Notes: a model not told the origin generated them from the sequence alone. A stretch of DNA of 64,000 bases from Phytophthora sp. 'mugwort' (GCA_033558025.1 JAUCEF010000008.1:434001-498000), one strand, 5' to 3'. Positions 30,360-43,691 are shown, counted from the stretch's first letter. Translations and numbers: made by a program.

Positions 30360-31062
30360 GGAAGTTCGTGATTATATGTAAGAAAGAAACGTTATTAACG
30401 CGTGTGACGTGGTTGGATGAAGGTAAGGAATGATGGTCTCGTTTGACGTAAAGCTTTTCATTCGGCTTCATCTTGTTGAAACTGAGCTAGTGCTCGAACC
30501 CAATCGATTCCCCAGATAACGACCTGCATAAGGCATATCATGAAAAAGCTCAGTAGCAACTTCTCGATACTGGAGTGGTCGAGAACTCGTCACGGCAGTG
30601 GAAGTATATATATTTCCGGTATGTTGCTACTGTGACAGCCGTCAGCATGAAGAGGAACAACACCATGACAAAAAGACCTGAACCCGCGGTATGGTTCATA
30701 GCTTCTGGATGGTACAGCCCCCTTGGCAATTCAAATGGAGCCAGTGAACGACGATTAAGTGCCCGCGTCATCCATTGCGGTTGTAGCAGCCAGATAGCAA
30801 TAGCAACAGAACCAAAAGTCTGGCTCAATCCTTTTACTCTACCGTAGCGTGCTCTTCGTGCTCATTTGTAGTTACTGACGCCAGCTCGAATTATATGCGT
30901 AATCTTCACGAAACGGATTTTTTTTTTTACCTTCGAGCGATGCTCTCGTTATGATGGATCGCATAATTCGACCAAAACTCTTCGTACAGTACATCAATTC
31001 GTGTTACCTCTTTCATGCTACCTCGTTGCCAATCGACCAGCTCCATCGCTCGCAATAATCTA
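30360..31062. other. Intergenic between convergent ankyrin genes
   Basis: This is the shared 3' region of genes A and B. It holds an AT-rich stretch (about 30,915-30,930) but no gene. Confidence 0.4.
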
Positions 31063-32931
31063 TTACGCCGCGTGCCATATCCCGAGACTGTGCAGCCACT
31101 CCATCAAATAGAAATCGTCTCTATCGGCGGCTGCAATTACCCGGTTTCGATCAAATTGAGTGGGGTAACGGGAGTAAAGCCACTGCAAAATCTCCAGGTT
31201 ACCTGAGCGCGTCGCGTTCTCGGCCGCTCGCCACGAGCATCCGTCGTTGCGGTTGGCGAACAGGAACAGCATCGCTGCGAAATGGCCACCGCCAGCAGCT
31301 TCATCCATCGCTCGCGTCGTGCATCCTTCAATACGATACTGATGCAACCAACGCACCGTTTCCAACCATCCTCCAGCTGCAGCGTTGTCCATAGCCGCCG
31401 ACGTGCAGCCTTCATATCGGTTCATCTGGAGCCACTTGATTGTCTCCAAGTGACCTCCAGCAGCAGCACGATCCATTGCCTGAACGGTGCAGCCTTCTTC
31501 ACGATGTGATTGCAGCCACTTGACCACCTCCAGGTGCCCGTTGGCGGCAGCATTGTCCATAGCATTTGAAGTACATCCCTCCTTCCGTTGCGTGTGAAGC
31601 CACCTTACAACCTGCAAATAGCCACCTCGAGCAGCTTCGTCCATCGCAATCGTGCCGCATCCTTCTCGTCGTTTATGGTGTAGCCAACGTAGCGTCGCCA
31701 ACTGATTGTTGGCTGCTGCTGCATTCATCGCGTCTTGTGAGCAACCTTCTGATCTGTTCTCATGCAGCCACTGTACAATCTTCAAGTGGCCACTAGCAGC
31801 AGCGCCATCCATCGCTCGAACCGTGCAGCCCTCGTGTCGGTGCTTATGCAGCCATTGAAGAACTTTCATGTGGCCATTACGGGCCGCGCCGTCCATCGCC
31901 TCACGAGTGCAAGCCTTCCATGACTCCAGAAACCTGTTCTGATGCAGCCACTTGACCATCTCCAAGTGCCCGTTGGACGCCGCCTTGTCCATCGCTGCTG
32001 TGGTCCAGAGCGCAAATTTACCGTCGAACTTCTTGCCATGCAGCCACTTACACACGTGCAATTGCCCGTTCTCCGCCGCTGCAGTGGTGGTCCGTGTCGT
32101 CACGAGCGTCGGCTGTCGTCTGGTCAGCTTCTTAACAGCCTCCAAGTGTCCGTTAGCTGCTGCTTCATTCAATGCGTTCTCTTTGAGCACCGAGTGACCC
32201 TTAATCATGTACTTAAACACATCCAAGTGCCCATGAGCCGCCGCTTTCCCCGCTCCGTATCCCGACCACTGGCCTCTCTCCTTGTGTAGCCACTTGACGA
32301 GCTGCAGATTCCCGTTTCCTGCCGCTAATTCGATGGTGTTCATGCCCACAAAAGGCGGGGCTGTGTGCGCATACAGCCACTTGACCACGGCTACTTGGTC
32401 AAGCTGCGCCGCGACGCGCATCTCATTGGCTCCCCAGAAGACCTTTTGGTGGTGATCGTAAAGCCACTGCAGAATGTGCACGTGGCCAGCCTGGGCCGCC
32501 TTCTCCACTGCATCCGTGACTCGTCCATGAGGGAAATAGACCTCACAGAGCCACTTAATGACCCTCAGGTCCCCTCGGGCCGCGGCGTTCGCCGTACCGC
32601 GAGCGAAAGCCCATTGACGATACAGTAGATCGTCCGCTTCGCCGAGCCGTTCCATGGAACACTGCGAGTCCCAGATACGATTTAATAAGTGAAGTGAGGC
32701 CCGGCTCACAGGTCTGGCACAGGCAGTTGGGATCGAGAAACGCGGCGAGAAGTCCAGGAAGGCGGAGATACCGGCCAGTACATGGGGTAGTGCTGCGACA
32801 CTCGGACAGGAACTGCGCAGCGCGACAAGGACGCAAGTGAGCGGCTGCAGACAGCGACTGGGGCGTCTGTGCTCTTTACCGGACGGGGCGGCGCACACGA
32901 GTCGCCTCTCGAGCGCCCAGGACGCCGTCAT
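31063..32931 (-). CDS. Ankyrin-like repeat protein B (622 aa)
   Basis: Same family as gene A. A basic N-terminal stretch is followed by the shared cap (VAALPHVLAGISAFLDFSPRFS). About 18 repeats follow, the C-terminal ones of the 28-residue form (GHLEVVKWLQSHREEGCTVQAMDRAAA). An almost invariant EGCT puts a Cys at the same place in each repeat. It is open from ATG 32,931 with no intron. Length differs between paralogues by repeat number, which suggests expansion and loss of 84-base units. Localisation is not predicted. Confidence 0.85.
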   Translation of the reverse strand: MTASWALERRLVCAAPSGKEHRRPSRCLQPLTCVLVALRSSCPSVAALPHVLAGISAFLDFSPRFSIPTACARPVSRASLHLLNRIWDSQCSMERLGEADDLLYRQWAFARGTANAAARGDLRVIKWLCEVYFPHGRVTDAVEKAAQAGHVHILQWLYDHHQKVFWGANEMRVAAQLDQVAVVKWLYAHTAPPFVGMNTIELAAGNGNLQLVKWLHKERGQWSGYGAGKAAAHGHLDVFKYMIKGHSVLKENALNEAAANGHLEAVKKLTRRQPTLVTTRTTTAAAENGQLHVCKWLHGKKFDGKFALWTTAAMDKAASNGHLEMVKWLHQNRFLESWKACTREAMDGAARNGHMKVLQWLHKHRHEGCTVRAMDGAAASGHLKIVQWLHENRSEGCSQDAMNAAAANNQLATLRWLHHKRREGCGTIAMDEAARGGYLQVVRWLHTQRKEGCTSNAMDNAAANGHLEVVKWLQSHREEGCTVQAMDRAAAGGHLETIKWLQMNRYEGCTSAAMDNAAAGGWLETVRWLHQYRIEGCTTRAMDEAAGGGHFAAMLFLFANRNDGCSWRAAENATRSGNLEILQWLYSRYPTQFDRNRVIAAADRDDFYLMEWLHSLGIWHAA

Positions 32932-34703
32932 CTCTGCACTACAAGGGGAATTGCCAACTGAGGAGCTTCGACGGGTAGTTTACCTTCAACTGAGTATGGA
33001 TTTCTTTTAGGTCGTAAGAAAACATAGCCGGGTAGATTTGAGTAGAGTGGGAGTTGAGGGCTTCCGGATATTTGACGCCATATTTGATTGGTTGTAAATT
33101 CATTTTGATGCTGTTGTTGCCGGTTTGACAAAAATGATACCGGTATGTTCGACGCCACACAAGGCTCCGTCGCCAATTTGTTTGCTCCATGGTTCAGGTT
33201 GAAAGAGGCCTGCAGTTTGCATGTCGGTCGTCGACATTTGTTTGCTCTAGTGAAGGCAAGGCAAGCGATAACTTATTTTGGACACGTTAGGTATCTGTTT
33301 TTTACTTATATATATATTTCTTTCATGAATGATGGCTTGTAACATGGGATATAATTGAGAAAAGTCTTGTGCGTGCGGTGTGATGAATATTGTTTTATTT
33401 CTCATGGGAAGACGCTGGGAAAACGCACTATTAACATATTGGAAACCTAGCAATAAATGATAGAGAAGTAAAGGCTTTCCAAGCACTTTTCTTAAAACTA
33501 TCGCTGTCATTCGGTCAGCATGTCACGAAATGGCTCCTCGTTGAAAAAAGCTGAAACTGCACCCGCTCGCCCAACAAGCGGTACTGCATGAAGCTCCAGT
33601 AAATCAGAACGTATAAAGGTTAATAGGTTTAGAGTTTTAGTGTCACAACGGTGAGAAAACATGTTTCTTGGAAGTTTTAAAGATCTTCGAAGATCAGAGG
33701 CCTGACGATGGGAGTTATATGAGCTCGCTACTATAGATGCGATTATGGACTCCATGTAAACGAGCAAACACGTTGTCTCACTGCAAACTCCATACAAGAT
33801 CAGAAGTGCTGATGCCGTACCCGTTCTAGAGACTGGGATCAGCAAGTATAAGCAAGTATACTAAAGCATTCCTAGTTTCGTGTCGAAAAAGCAAAACACA
33901 AGATTGTTCCTTTTTACTTTTACATTTTAACGAGAGCACGACATGGAGTTACTAAGTAAACGCTTCTTCTATCCTCGCAGCTCGTCGGAGATGGCATCTG
34001 CCATGGGCAAGCTACTCGTGAGGAGCGTGAGATGGCGGAGAAGGTGTAGATTAATCTCGCTACATATACCACCGTGGTTAACTCTTCATACTGTGCTGGT
34101 GCGTTCGTCCTTGCAACTCGCCGATACAAATGCAGTAAAATAAAAATAAATTTTAAATGCTTGATCAGGATTGTTAAGTTGGTTGCGTGTGTGAGAAAAG
34201 CGACACGATAACATAATCTCCTGTCATATCTCGTAGAGATCGATTCCCTGCCGGCTCTTAGAGGGCCAAGATGATTGTTAATGCGTGGTGGGAAGGCATC
34301 GTTGCAGTTTGTTACATACCATGCGATGCAATTCCACAAATACTGGGTTTAGTTTCGTGTATTTTTTTGTGATAAAACTTGATATTCGGGTGAGTCAGGA
34401 AGCACTCGTTTGAAACATACAGATAGCGTTAGTGAAAAACTACGTTTAACCGGTCACAACTACCATGTAGCTTTCGCAGAAGCGGGCAAGTCGGCAACGA
34501 AAACCTCTCTCTGTCTCGACTTTGGGTACATAACGACCGTATCTTTAGAGGGCGGTCGTGAATGCGGTATTTGCTTGAGCGCGCCCAGCAAACGGACTCG
34601 TTGCCTTGACTTGGAGTTAGTTTTCTAATGCTGGGGTCTGGTGGTGCAATGCTGGTCACATAAGGTTTCTGTGTGATTACTTTCTACTAATGTTTTTCAG
34701 GGA
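32932..34703. other. Intergenic before the Gypsy element
   Basis: No gene is recognised. It is AT-rich with poly-T and TA tracts (about 33,305-33,325), and the short frames in it lack family features. Confidence 0.4.
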
Positions 34704-34708
34704 GGTGC

Positions 34709-34982
34709 TGTCGCCATGGTCAAGTTCAAGCTCGAGCAACCCTATCCCATTCAGATAGTATGCTTGTGAAGGAGATTGTGGGCTACGGCGATTACAGGGT
34801 TGTTTACCGCGCACAGTGTTGACGTGTCAGTGCCCTGTCAATTATGTGCACGGGGGCACAAGGCCCAGTGCACTTGGGGGCCATAGTGTAGTGCACATAG
34901 CGAGGTCCGTTACGGCGGCCTCTGCTTTCATTTTGCTCATTAAAAAAATTGCTTCTTCGGCAACAACCCGGATATCACGACA
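34709..34982 (+). repeat. Left LTR
   Basis: It starts TGTCGCCATGG and ends near ATCACGACA. It contains TTTTGCTCATT before an A-rich part (about 34,931-34,950), similar to the oomycete initiator, and so a likely transcription start. Confidence 0.85.
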
Positions 34983-35176
34983 AAGTTAATTTTACGCTTC
35001 TTTGCGAAGAGCTTTTGTTAACCGCTGAACCAAGGGGACTATAACTGCAGCTGCATGGGCGACTTGGCTGATCAAGTTTCTTCGAGTTCGGTGTTACCGG
35101 TGCTAGACAAGCACGCCAAGACAGCTACAGTACGATGGGAACTCGCTACGGAGTTGATGCGGACGGGGTTGTAGAG

Positions 35177-36150
35177 ATGAGCACGACCCAGCCTGTGTAC
35201 GAGTTCATCAAGGCGCCAAAATTAGCAAACTGGGACCAGTCCTCTCTCATCGGGTGGTATCGTGACTGGGAGCAGTATGTGGCGAAGATTCAACACCGTT
35301 GCAATGTGACCGGCGAGAATTACGAAGGCGTCGTTGCAACCGTTAAGGGCTCAGTCGAACCGCGCGTGCTGAGGGCTCTGACTATGTATATACTGAAGAA
35401 ACGGGTAGAAGATGTGACGGACGATGATATCCTGGCGCAGGTGCAAAAGCGCTGCAGGTCTCTAAAAAAACGCCTTCATTTCTGATGTAACCACGTTGTT
35501 TCGGCATCACCTGAAGATGGAGCTTCCGATGACGACTGCGACGCTCACGTGTTCCAGTACTTTCAGTCGTTCACGAAGATCATAGTGGACAACGGCCTTC
35601 ATGCCCTAATTGGGGATGGAGATGCCTCCAGCTCAGGCTACAGGGATCGCATGAAAACCAGGTGCGCTATTCTGGTAGAGAATATCCAGCCTTTTCTTCT
35701 GCGTGAGCATATTGAAAGGCTGATCAAGTATGAGAGACGCGACTGTAAGACTGATGATGGTGCTTTTTTACCTGGTATTGAAGCATGCTCAAGTTCAGCA
35801 GCGATTTCATTCACAAACGACGGAGCGTTTGGTTCCACAAGGACGAGCGCAATCCCAGCCGCAGTCGTAGCAAAAGATGCAACAGCATCCTCAGCAACGA
35901 TGACCAAGACGGACCCAAAAATATGCCAAACCTGCACCTTCCCAAGTGGGAAGGAAGGTGCGCACCACTCTTCGAGATGGGTGTTTAGTCTGTCGGGGCG
36001 CTCATTGGCTAGATGAGTGTCCAACTGCAACACCCGAGCCGCGTTCTGAGGCGCTATCGAAGCTGAGGGCATCGAAGAGTGCTCGCGTAGAGGCTGTGCA
36101 GTCGAAGGCTGTGTCTATGGCGGTCAGGAGGAACTTTGGTGCGTGTGAAC
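35177..36150 (+). pseudogene. Gag region of the Gypsy element
   Basis: The open piece 35,135-35,485 contains MSTTQPVYEFIKAPKLANW and a LIGWYRDWEQYVAKIQ-type capsid segment. It then shifts frame at an A run (about 35,464-35,470). The next piece continues to about 36,016, with a C-x2-C-type part near 35,930 (ICQTCTFPSG) that may be a nucleocapsid zinc site. It cannot give a full Gag. Confidence 0.7.
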
Positions 36151-36159
36151 GGCTTGGAT

Positions 36160-38400
36160 GAGATACCGTACATCCCTGATAGTAGTGCAGATCGGATCAT
36201 GATACCGCGAGCTGTCGCGATATCGCTGGCGGAGGTATTTCCGGATATGAGGATGGGGACGCTGGAGACTCTGATTTCCTGTATATCTGGCAGATGGCAG
36301 TCGCATCGAGTGCCTGGAGCAAGTACCTGTGACGCTCGAACTCGTCACTGCTGCAGCACCTGTTCGTCTTCGAGAGGGGAGTGGCTTGATCTGCAGAGCG
36401 ACGTTGAAGGACTGCTGCTTGGCAATGATGCCATGAAGTCGCCAGTTGTTGATGTGGAGCATATGATCGAACAGCTGGTGGGGAATAATTTTCGGGATGA
36501 AGAGCAGGATGAGTTTCCAGTCGGGAATGAATTGGTGGCGACAGTGGATAACAATTCCGGCGCCCTTGATCGATTGGTGGAAGCAGCTGTCGAGGATGGC
36601 ATGGATGGCAAGTTCGAAGGACAACTGAGGGCTCTGGTGCATGAGTATGGAGACGTTTTTCGTGAAGACCTTGGTGGTGACCCACCGGCAGTAGTGGAGC
36701 CGCTGAAGGTCACACTCATGGGCGGAGTTAAGCCGTTCCGGTGCAGCCGCGTAAGTACACCCCGCTCCAACATGTTTTTTTGCGCGAGTATACAGCTGAG
36801 CTGGAGAAGCGCGATTTCATGCGCAAGATCACCGCTGCCAAATGGGCGTGTGCGCCAGTTCCATACGAAACCCGGTTCTCAAATCGAGTTCCGTATAACA
36901 CCGACTATAGGCCGGTGAACAATCTCACCGTCCCGATTGCAGAGGCCATGCCTAACCTGGACGTAGTCTCATCAAGTGTACGCGGTGCAGTATGCTTTGC
37001 CAAATTTGACATGATTAAAGGATCTCGGCAGCTGCCTCTTGATGACAGCCAGGATATCATGTATTTTATGACGGAGAACTGTGTATACGCTGACGCGGGT
37101 GTCACAAGGGGCGGTTGATTCCGCTATTCACTTCCACATGCAGATGCAGGACGTGTTGGCCCCGATGCTGCAGCGTAATGCGCTGATATGGTGGACGATG
37201 TCATTGTCTTTGGGCAACCCGTCGAGGGGCTTCTAGAAGCACTTCGGGAGTTCTTTATCATCATGTGGGACCGGCGTCTGAAGATGAGCGCGGCCAAAAG
37301 TTCTTTGTTTCAGGTGGAGGCACTGTGGTGCGGTAAGATGATCTCTGGCACTGACGTTCAACATGATCCTTAACGTGTACATGCTTTGATACCACTGCCC
37401 CTACCACCTACTGTTGCAGAATTACAGTACTTTGTCTGCGCGAGCAATTGGCTCCATGACTCGCTTCCAGACTACGCACATGGTTGCGCCTCTGCAGGAG
37501 AGGCTGGGTGCGGCGCGTAAGAGAACTGGTCGGCGCAACAAGAGCGCTTTAAATGTTGGTGTAGAGCTGACGGACACCGAGGTCAAGAGCTACATGATGT
37601 CAAGGAGTTGATCAAGGTGTCAGTGTCTTTGGTGTTCCCCAGCCCAGGTTCCGACCTCGTTGTCATGACTGACGCTTCGCAGACTGGGTGGATCATTGTG
37701 GTCAGGGAGGTCGAACCTTGGGATGACTCGCTTCCAATCGACCAACTGCAGCATCACATGGTGCGATGCAAGGGCGGCACTTTTAAGGGCGTCCAACTGA
37801 GGTGGGCTATTGTGGAGAGGGAAGCTTTCCCAATCGTAAAAGCATGCACTGACTCGAGTATTTACTCCAGCGAGAGCGTGGGTTCCAACTGGTTTGCGAT
37901 CATGCCAACTTGATCTACATCTTTGCTCCACACGTTGAGTTGAAGAAACACGTAAGTGACCGACTACAACGTTGGTCCATGCGACTCTGTGGACTGCAAT
38001 TCATAATCGAGCATGTTTCTGGTGAAACGAATGTATGGGTACACATCGCTTCACGGAGGAAGCCCACTGTAGTCCGAGTGGCAGCAGTACGCACCCGCAG
38101 TCGCCCGCTTCCGTCGGTGCTAAGACCCCTCGCTGACGAAGGTTTTACGTTTCCTGGCCTCGAGGACATTGTGAAGGCTCTATGTGCGCCACATGCCGCG
38201 CTCAGTACACTTTCAGTTGGACATGAGGTTGTCGACGGAGTCGTGATGATTAATGATAAGGTGTGCGTGCCGCCAGGGGCTCGCCAGCTGCTGCTTCGGT
38301 TGATGGTGGTAGCACACTGTGGATCCCAGGGTCATCGAAGTGAACTTGCAGTCTTCGCCGCTATGAACGATCGATTCTACATCGAGAAGCTGCACCACAG
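36160..38400 (+). pseudogene. Pol: protease/reverse transcriptase/RNase H
   Basis: Reverse transcriptase blocks are visible: YNTDYRPVNNLTVP, then FAKFDMIKGSRQLPL (36,990-37,030), then the catalytic MVDDVIVFG (37,188). RNase H begins at LVVMTDASQTGW (about 37,640). A piece before RT (about 36,160-36,240) reads IPYIPDSSADRIMIPRAV, at the usual site of the aspartic protease; its Asp-Ser residues suggest the degraded active site. Frames change several times. Confidence 0.85.
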
Positions 38401-39600
38401 CTAAGTGCAGCGATTTGTCGGGTCATGTCTATTGTGCAAGCATGTAAATGGTCCTCGTGTCATTAGTCGAGTATATAGATCTGCATATACGCCGACAAAG
38501 AGGAATGAATGGTACTACTTGGAGAGGGATTTGGAGGGGATCGCTATGTGCTCGTGGCTAAAGATGGATTGACGCACTTCTGCGAGTTGTTTGTATGCAG
38601 CAGTGTCAGTGCTGACGTCGCAGCTGACGCGCTACTCTCGTGTACAAGCGCTATGGCCGTCCGGAGTGCTAATGTCCGACCAAAACATGGACTTTCGCAA
38701 TGAGACAGTGATGATCCTGTGTTGACGCCTTAAGGTCGAGCAGCGCTTCTCTCCGGTCTATGCGCCTTGGTTGAATGGTACCGTTGAGCGGTTGAACCGC
38801 GATATACTCAAGGTGCTACGAGCGGTGCTAATGGAGTACCACCTCGATTACCATGAACGGCCGTATCTACTTTCGGTGGTGCAAGCAAACCTGAATCAGA
38901 CATCGGCACGATCGCTGGGTGGCAAGTGCCCGATGAAGCTCTTCCTGATGCTGCCACCACCGTCGAAATTGAACAGCATCCATCTTCCTGATAGAGCAAA
39001 TGTCATCGCTAGCATTGATCTGTCAAATATTTCCGACTCTTTGAACAAGGTGCGGGCGTCCTTGGCAGCTATGCACAAAGAAGTTGTTGATGTGAAAGAG
39101 AAGAAACGTCTGTACGACATGGTCGTGGTGGAAAGGAAGCACAGCCAACTTCGACGTTGGCGACTACGTACTTTGGTCGCGGGTCGATGAGCGGCTCGCT
39201 CACAATAAGCTGTTGGCGGAGTGGGTTGGGCCGTTTGTACTCACTGAAGCCCGCTCGGACTCGTTCATCATTCAACACCTATTGACTGGTTCAACCTACG
39301 AGGTGCGTGGCTCCCGCCTCCGCTTCTACACTGATTCGTCGCTGGACGTGACGGAAGAAATCCGAGAGCTGGTTTCGGATCAAGGCATGCTGTTAGGCGC
39401 CGACAGTTTTGGTGACTACCGATACAACGAGGCTGCGTCTCGCTGGGAGGGCGCTGGTGAATTGCACGGGTCTACCGGAAATTGAGGCGTTGTGGGAGAC
39501 TTTAAAATCCCTACTGAACGAGGTGCCAGCCAAGGTGCTGAAGTTCATGGACAATGTCGACGATGAAGATTTGGCAGCTGCAGTAGACCAGACACAGACG
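38230..39600 (+). pseudogene. Integrase and Pol tail of the Gypsy element
   Basis: A His-Cys zinc domain appears (GSQGHRSELAVFAAM then CLLCKHVNGP). It is followed by a degraded core and the last catalytic Glu in WLNGTVERLNRDILK (about 38,770). The tail 39,213-39,600 has a GPFVLTEARSDSFIIQHL segment typical of Gypsy integrase C-termini. A chromodomain is not clear. Confidence 0.8.
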
Positions 39601-39627
39601 TAATGATCGTCGAGCTTTGAGGGGCAG

Positions 39628-39907
39628 TGTCGCCATGCTCAATTTCAAGCTCGAGCAACCCTATCCCATGCAGGTAGTATGCTTGTGAAGGCGATTATGG
39701 GCTACGGCGATTACGGGGTTGTTTACGGCGCACAGTGTTGGCGGGCCAGTGCCCTGTCAATTGTTTTTTGTGCGCCGGGGACACAAGGACCCGCGCACTG
39801 GGAGGCCCTAGTGTAGTGCACGTAATGAGGTCCGTCGCGGCGGTCTCTGTTTTCATTTTGCTCATTATTAAACTTGCTTCTTCGGCAACAATCCGGATAT
39901 CGCGATA
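39628..39907 (+). repeat. Right LTR
   Basis: Starts TGTCGCCATGC. It aligns along its length with the left LTR, with scattered substitutions and small insertions. Confidence 0.85.
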
Positions 39908-39912
39908 GGTGT

Positions 39913-41750
39913 CAATTACCCGTGACAAGAGTACTAGAGCCTGTGACAGTACCCAATGTCTGGTACACGAAGTCTGACGCGATCTGTAGCTATATCACTA
40001 AACCTTACGTTATTAACCTCTTTCATGAAGAAACCGCCGCTGCGATTGTTAAATTTTTTTTTTAAAAGAGCGACATAATCACAGACGATGTAGTACGACT
40101 ATCTCGACACTTCGTTCAACATCTGGAAAAGGAGACGGACTGGTCGCGCTGACAAGAGATTAATGCATACTTAGGCGCTCCGTTTAAGATGCAGGGATTT
40201 TCCCTGATAAAAAGCTCGTTCATTTCGTTGTGAAGAAGAGGTTCAACACAATCATTTCGTGCAGGGTAAGATGTAATTGCAATTCTTGAACTATTGTTGG
40301 CGACCAATCATCGCTGCAAGACTCTCAACTCGCTCAACCTATGCTCGTTAGTAACACGTGAGATTATTATCGTATGTTGTTTCAGGACCGTAACTATCTT
40401 TAACATAGCATGCTGGATGTCCTGCTGCAGGGCCCCGCATAAGTATTTATTTCGGCCTGCCTGCAGGCCCTAATCATAGGCGCATTTTTATTTTGGATAG
40501 TGAGTAGGGCATATTCCAAAACTGTTTCTAAAGGTATTCTAATTACACCGAAAGGTACCGAGGAAAAGCGCAGTTTTTAGATTATTTTGATTAAAGTAGA
40601 GAGTAGACTGCTCTAACTTAGAGCAGTTAAAACAAACACAGAACTATTGAGGTGAAGCTTGAGTAGTAGGAAGCAAATGCCGAAGTGAGTAGATTGAATT
40701 GCTTAAGCCTGTCCTTCAGATCTTCCTTACTTATTAGTCCTTGTTGTCCTCCATGCTATTCTGTTGAGTGCGCTTACGTAAACACCAGTCCTCTGAACCG
40801 CCGAGATGACTATCTTGATCATCAACCAATCAGAGCGCAGTTCGGGATGAACCGCGCCCGCGGTCCACATACGCTAGTGAACCGTGCAAGAGCGGTGTAC
40901 TTCAACAGGAACTACGTAGCGATTAGAAATAGCTGATGAATCTTACAGCAATAATAACAGCCCTATAATACTGTTTGCGCAAGTAATCAGTGCTTCAAAC
41001 TCGTCAAAGCCGCGAGGCTCAACGAAATGCGCATGCAGTGGCGCTTGGCGACGGCCATGCTTAATATCTTCAATACGACGTTTTCCGTTGAATCGAGGGG
41101 GTGTCACTTTTAATTGTCATCCTCGGTGACTCACTAGTCCTTAAATCAGCTACTCTAGTGATCCCTAGTGACCGAACCGTCAAGCTACGGCTCGCACGCG
41201 GAGCCTCCGCTTGCCGGAGGCTCCCGGGTTGTACGCCGTGTGCAGAGCAATATTGTTGCTATTTATTACGAGTTCCGGTATTTATAACACTTCCTGGTCT
41301 TATTTACTCTAAAACTTAAATTTGTAACTTTTTTAGGACTTTATTACATTTTAGCAGTATTCGGGACCTGCACCATTTAATTTGAAAACGCCATTCAGCA
41401 GAGTTATTACGTATTACAGACAATGATCGGCAAATACTCCGCCTGATGAAATCCATCCGCCATAGTTGAGGACCCGGTTTGAAACCGATACCAAAATAGG
41501 CCATATCAAACTAATTGGTTGAAACTAAAAGTTATGTGATCATAAAACCGATGCACAAACACCACAGTAGCCGAATGTAACTCGAAGATTGATAAGAACA
41601 ACTCGAAGGTGGAAAAAAATCCCAGCAGAAGGGGATACTATGCGAAAACTTTTGTCTGTTCGCATCGCCGGGAAGTTTAAGTCTCAAGCGAGCAGCAAAA
41701 GACCTCGACAGGAGACTCGAAGTCAAGGCGGTACATCACATGTATGGTTT
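39913..41750. other. Intergenic
   Basis: No gene is recognised. A short inverted motif (gcctccgcttgccggaggc) lies at about 41,204-41,222. Confidence 0.35.
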
Positions 41751-41756
41751 ATCCAA

Positions 41757-41825
41757 ACTCGGGCTCATTCGGACTCATTCGGGCTCCTTCGGGCTCGTTC
41801 AGGTCTGTTCGGGCTCGTTCCAGTT
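41757..41825 (+). repeat. Minisatellite of about 10-11 bases
   Basis: Imperfect tandem copies of the form tcgggctcattc occur six to seven times. They sit just before the MULE remnant. Confidence 0.6.
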
Positions 41826-41879
41826 GTTTAGACCTTCACTCAATCACTGTACGGTTTATTATGCTTACGGTTTTGCAAC

Positions 41880-43620
41880 TGTGCCTGTAGATCAATGTTT
41901 GTGTTCAGGTAATAGACAAGGCCAACAAGAAGTTTGCTGTCAAGATAACTAAGTGTAGGCTTGAACACAACCACCGCGAGACCGAACACTCATTCAAGCG
42001 GCATCCATCCAATCGCGTTTCACTTAATGAACACACGCTGATGACGGTGGATGAACTCCGCAAAGCCGGCGCGAAGAAGACAAGTATCCTCAACTTTATT
42101 ACTGACAATTCGGACAGCCATACAACTTCCCAAGACGTACATAATCTGATTCGCAAATTGAAGACCCGCGAAAATGAAAACGGTCCAAGCAGTAGTGCAA
42201 GACGTTTGAAGAAGTGGATAACAGAATTTGGTGATCAGCGAGGAAATGTCGGACAAATTTTTGTCGATGACGTGAACGAGAAGGTGTGATACGTATGCCA
42301 ACAATGTTTCATTGTATTTATGTTGCCAACTAACTGTTATTGGCTATTCACACAGAGAGTAGCAACCTGTATCAGCACTCCAAACAAAACATATGCGAGC
42401 TCTTTTTGACCAATCCCCAGATGTTGTTTTAGTTGATGCGACGCATGGGAAAAATCGCTCCAAGTACAAGGTATTTTATTTCATGGCTCACCGCAACTTA
42501 AAATGGGCAATTTCTGCAGCACGCGCTGCTGCAAAATGAGCGTTGCCCCACTATAATTACGGCTCTCGAGGAGTTTAAAACGAACAACCAGGCTTGGACT
42601 ACGCTCCAGTGGTTATCATCGATAAAGACTTCACCGAAACGTCGGTAATGAAGTCTGCTTTTCCTGAGGGAAGATTTTACTTTGTCAGTTTTACGTGCTG
42701 AAGTATTTGGGAGAAGATATTCGATCCGCGGAACGGCTTCAACGCATATCAGAAAGACCAGCTACGTAGAGTAGTCGTGTATGCAAAGACGGAATTTTGG
42801 ATATATAGTGCATCTCGCTTCACTTGGATATGCGCCTGCACAGTTGGAGCCAGTCGGGCATGAATCGGTTACAATCGGGCCAGACGGGGAAAATTTGACG
42901 CAGACCGCCTTAAATGGGAACCAGCATCCATTTATCGTGTATTTTGTCAAGAATTGGGATTTATGCCGGATATGTGGTGCACTCATAAGCGACAAAAACA
43001 CGGTGACACTCGGCAACAACACCAACAATAGGTTGGAAGCGTCTTGGAAACAATCGAAGGCGTGGGTGGATTCTTTCGTGGCTGGTAACGAGTGTATCGC
43101 TTCTATCATGTACTACCAAAGTTAGCAGGAGATTATTTATCAGCGAAGTGTACAAGAAAGTGAACGTACAGCATCTCGAGTATGACGGGGAAATGAGTTT
43201 AGTGGCTAATCTGGTGAGTGAGCATGCGTGCGAGCTCATTATGCTCTTCGTCGCGCGACATACACATCTTATGAAGGATTTCCGGGGATGTGTATTTTAT
43301 CAAGAGCGGAAATAGGGATGACGATGCGTGGATGCACTAAACGACGAATACGCCATGACGAAACGAGATGGAAACGTTCATGTTTGTTTATGAGCACGAG
43401 ACTTTTACCGTGCCGCCACGAGGTTTTTAAAGAGCAGCTCTCGGCGCAGTAACAGTGATTCCGACTCAATTTTTGAACAAGCGCTGGCTGCTTTCGATGG
43501 TGAGACCTGCACTCGAGTTTAGTAACCCTTGCGTCAACCCGTCGTCTCTCGAACCGTTCGCAGTACGACAGGTTATGTGTACAGATCATCGTCCCTGAGA
43601 CTCGAACCGCAAGTATAAAG
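41880..43620 (+). pseudogene. MULE (Mutator-like) transposase, decayed
   Basis: The early part has a basic zinc/DNA-binding remnant (KITKCRLEHNHRETEHSFKRHPSNR). A C-EHNH-type pattern is typical of FAR1/MULE N-termini. The catalytic part follows: VVLVDATHGKNRSKYKVFYFMA (about 42,420-42,490), holding the first Asp, and APVVIIDKDFTETSVMKSAFP (about 42,600), holding the second. A NNRLEASWKQSK block (about 43,020) precedes a SWIM-like zinc motif (SCLFMSTRLLPCRHEVF, about 43,378). Stops and shifts occur throughout. Terminal inverted repeats were not found. Confidence 0.8.
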
Positions 43621-43691
43621 AGGATTTGCCTATTGCAAGCGAGATCTGCGCGATGGCAGGCCTTGGCATGACACAGTATCGAGAGGCAATG

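Larger units (their letters stand above)
34704..39912 (+). mobile_element. Ty3/Gypsy LTR retrotransposon, decayed
   Basis: Two LTRs of about 275-280 bases start TGTCGCCATG and flank gag and pol remnants. A five-base target duplication is visible: ggtgc (34,704-34,708) and ggtgt (39,908-39,912), with one mismatch. A purine-rich tract (gctttgaggggcag) precedes the right LTR. Domain order RT-RNase H-integrase defines Ty3/Gypsy. LTR differences plus many stops and shifts show an old copy. Confidence 0.92.
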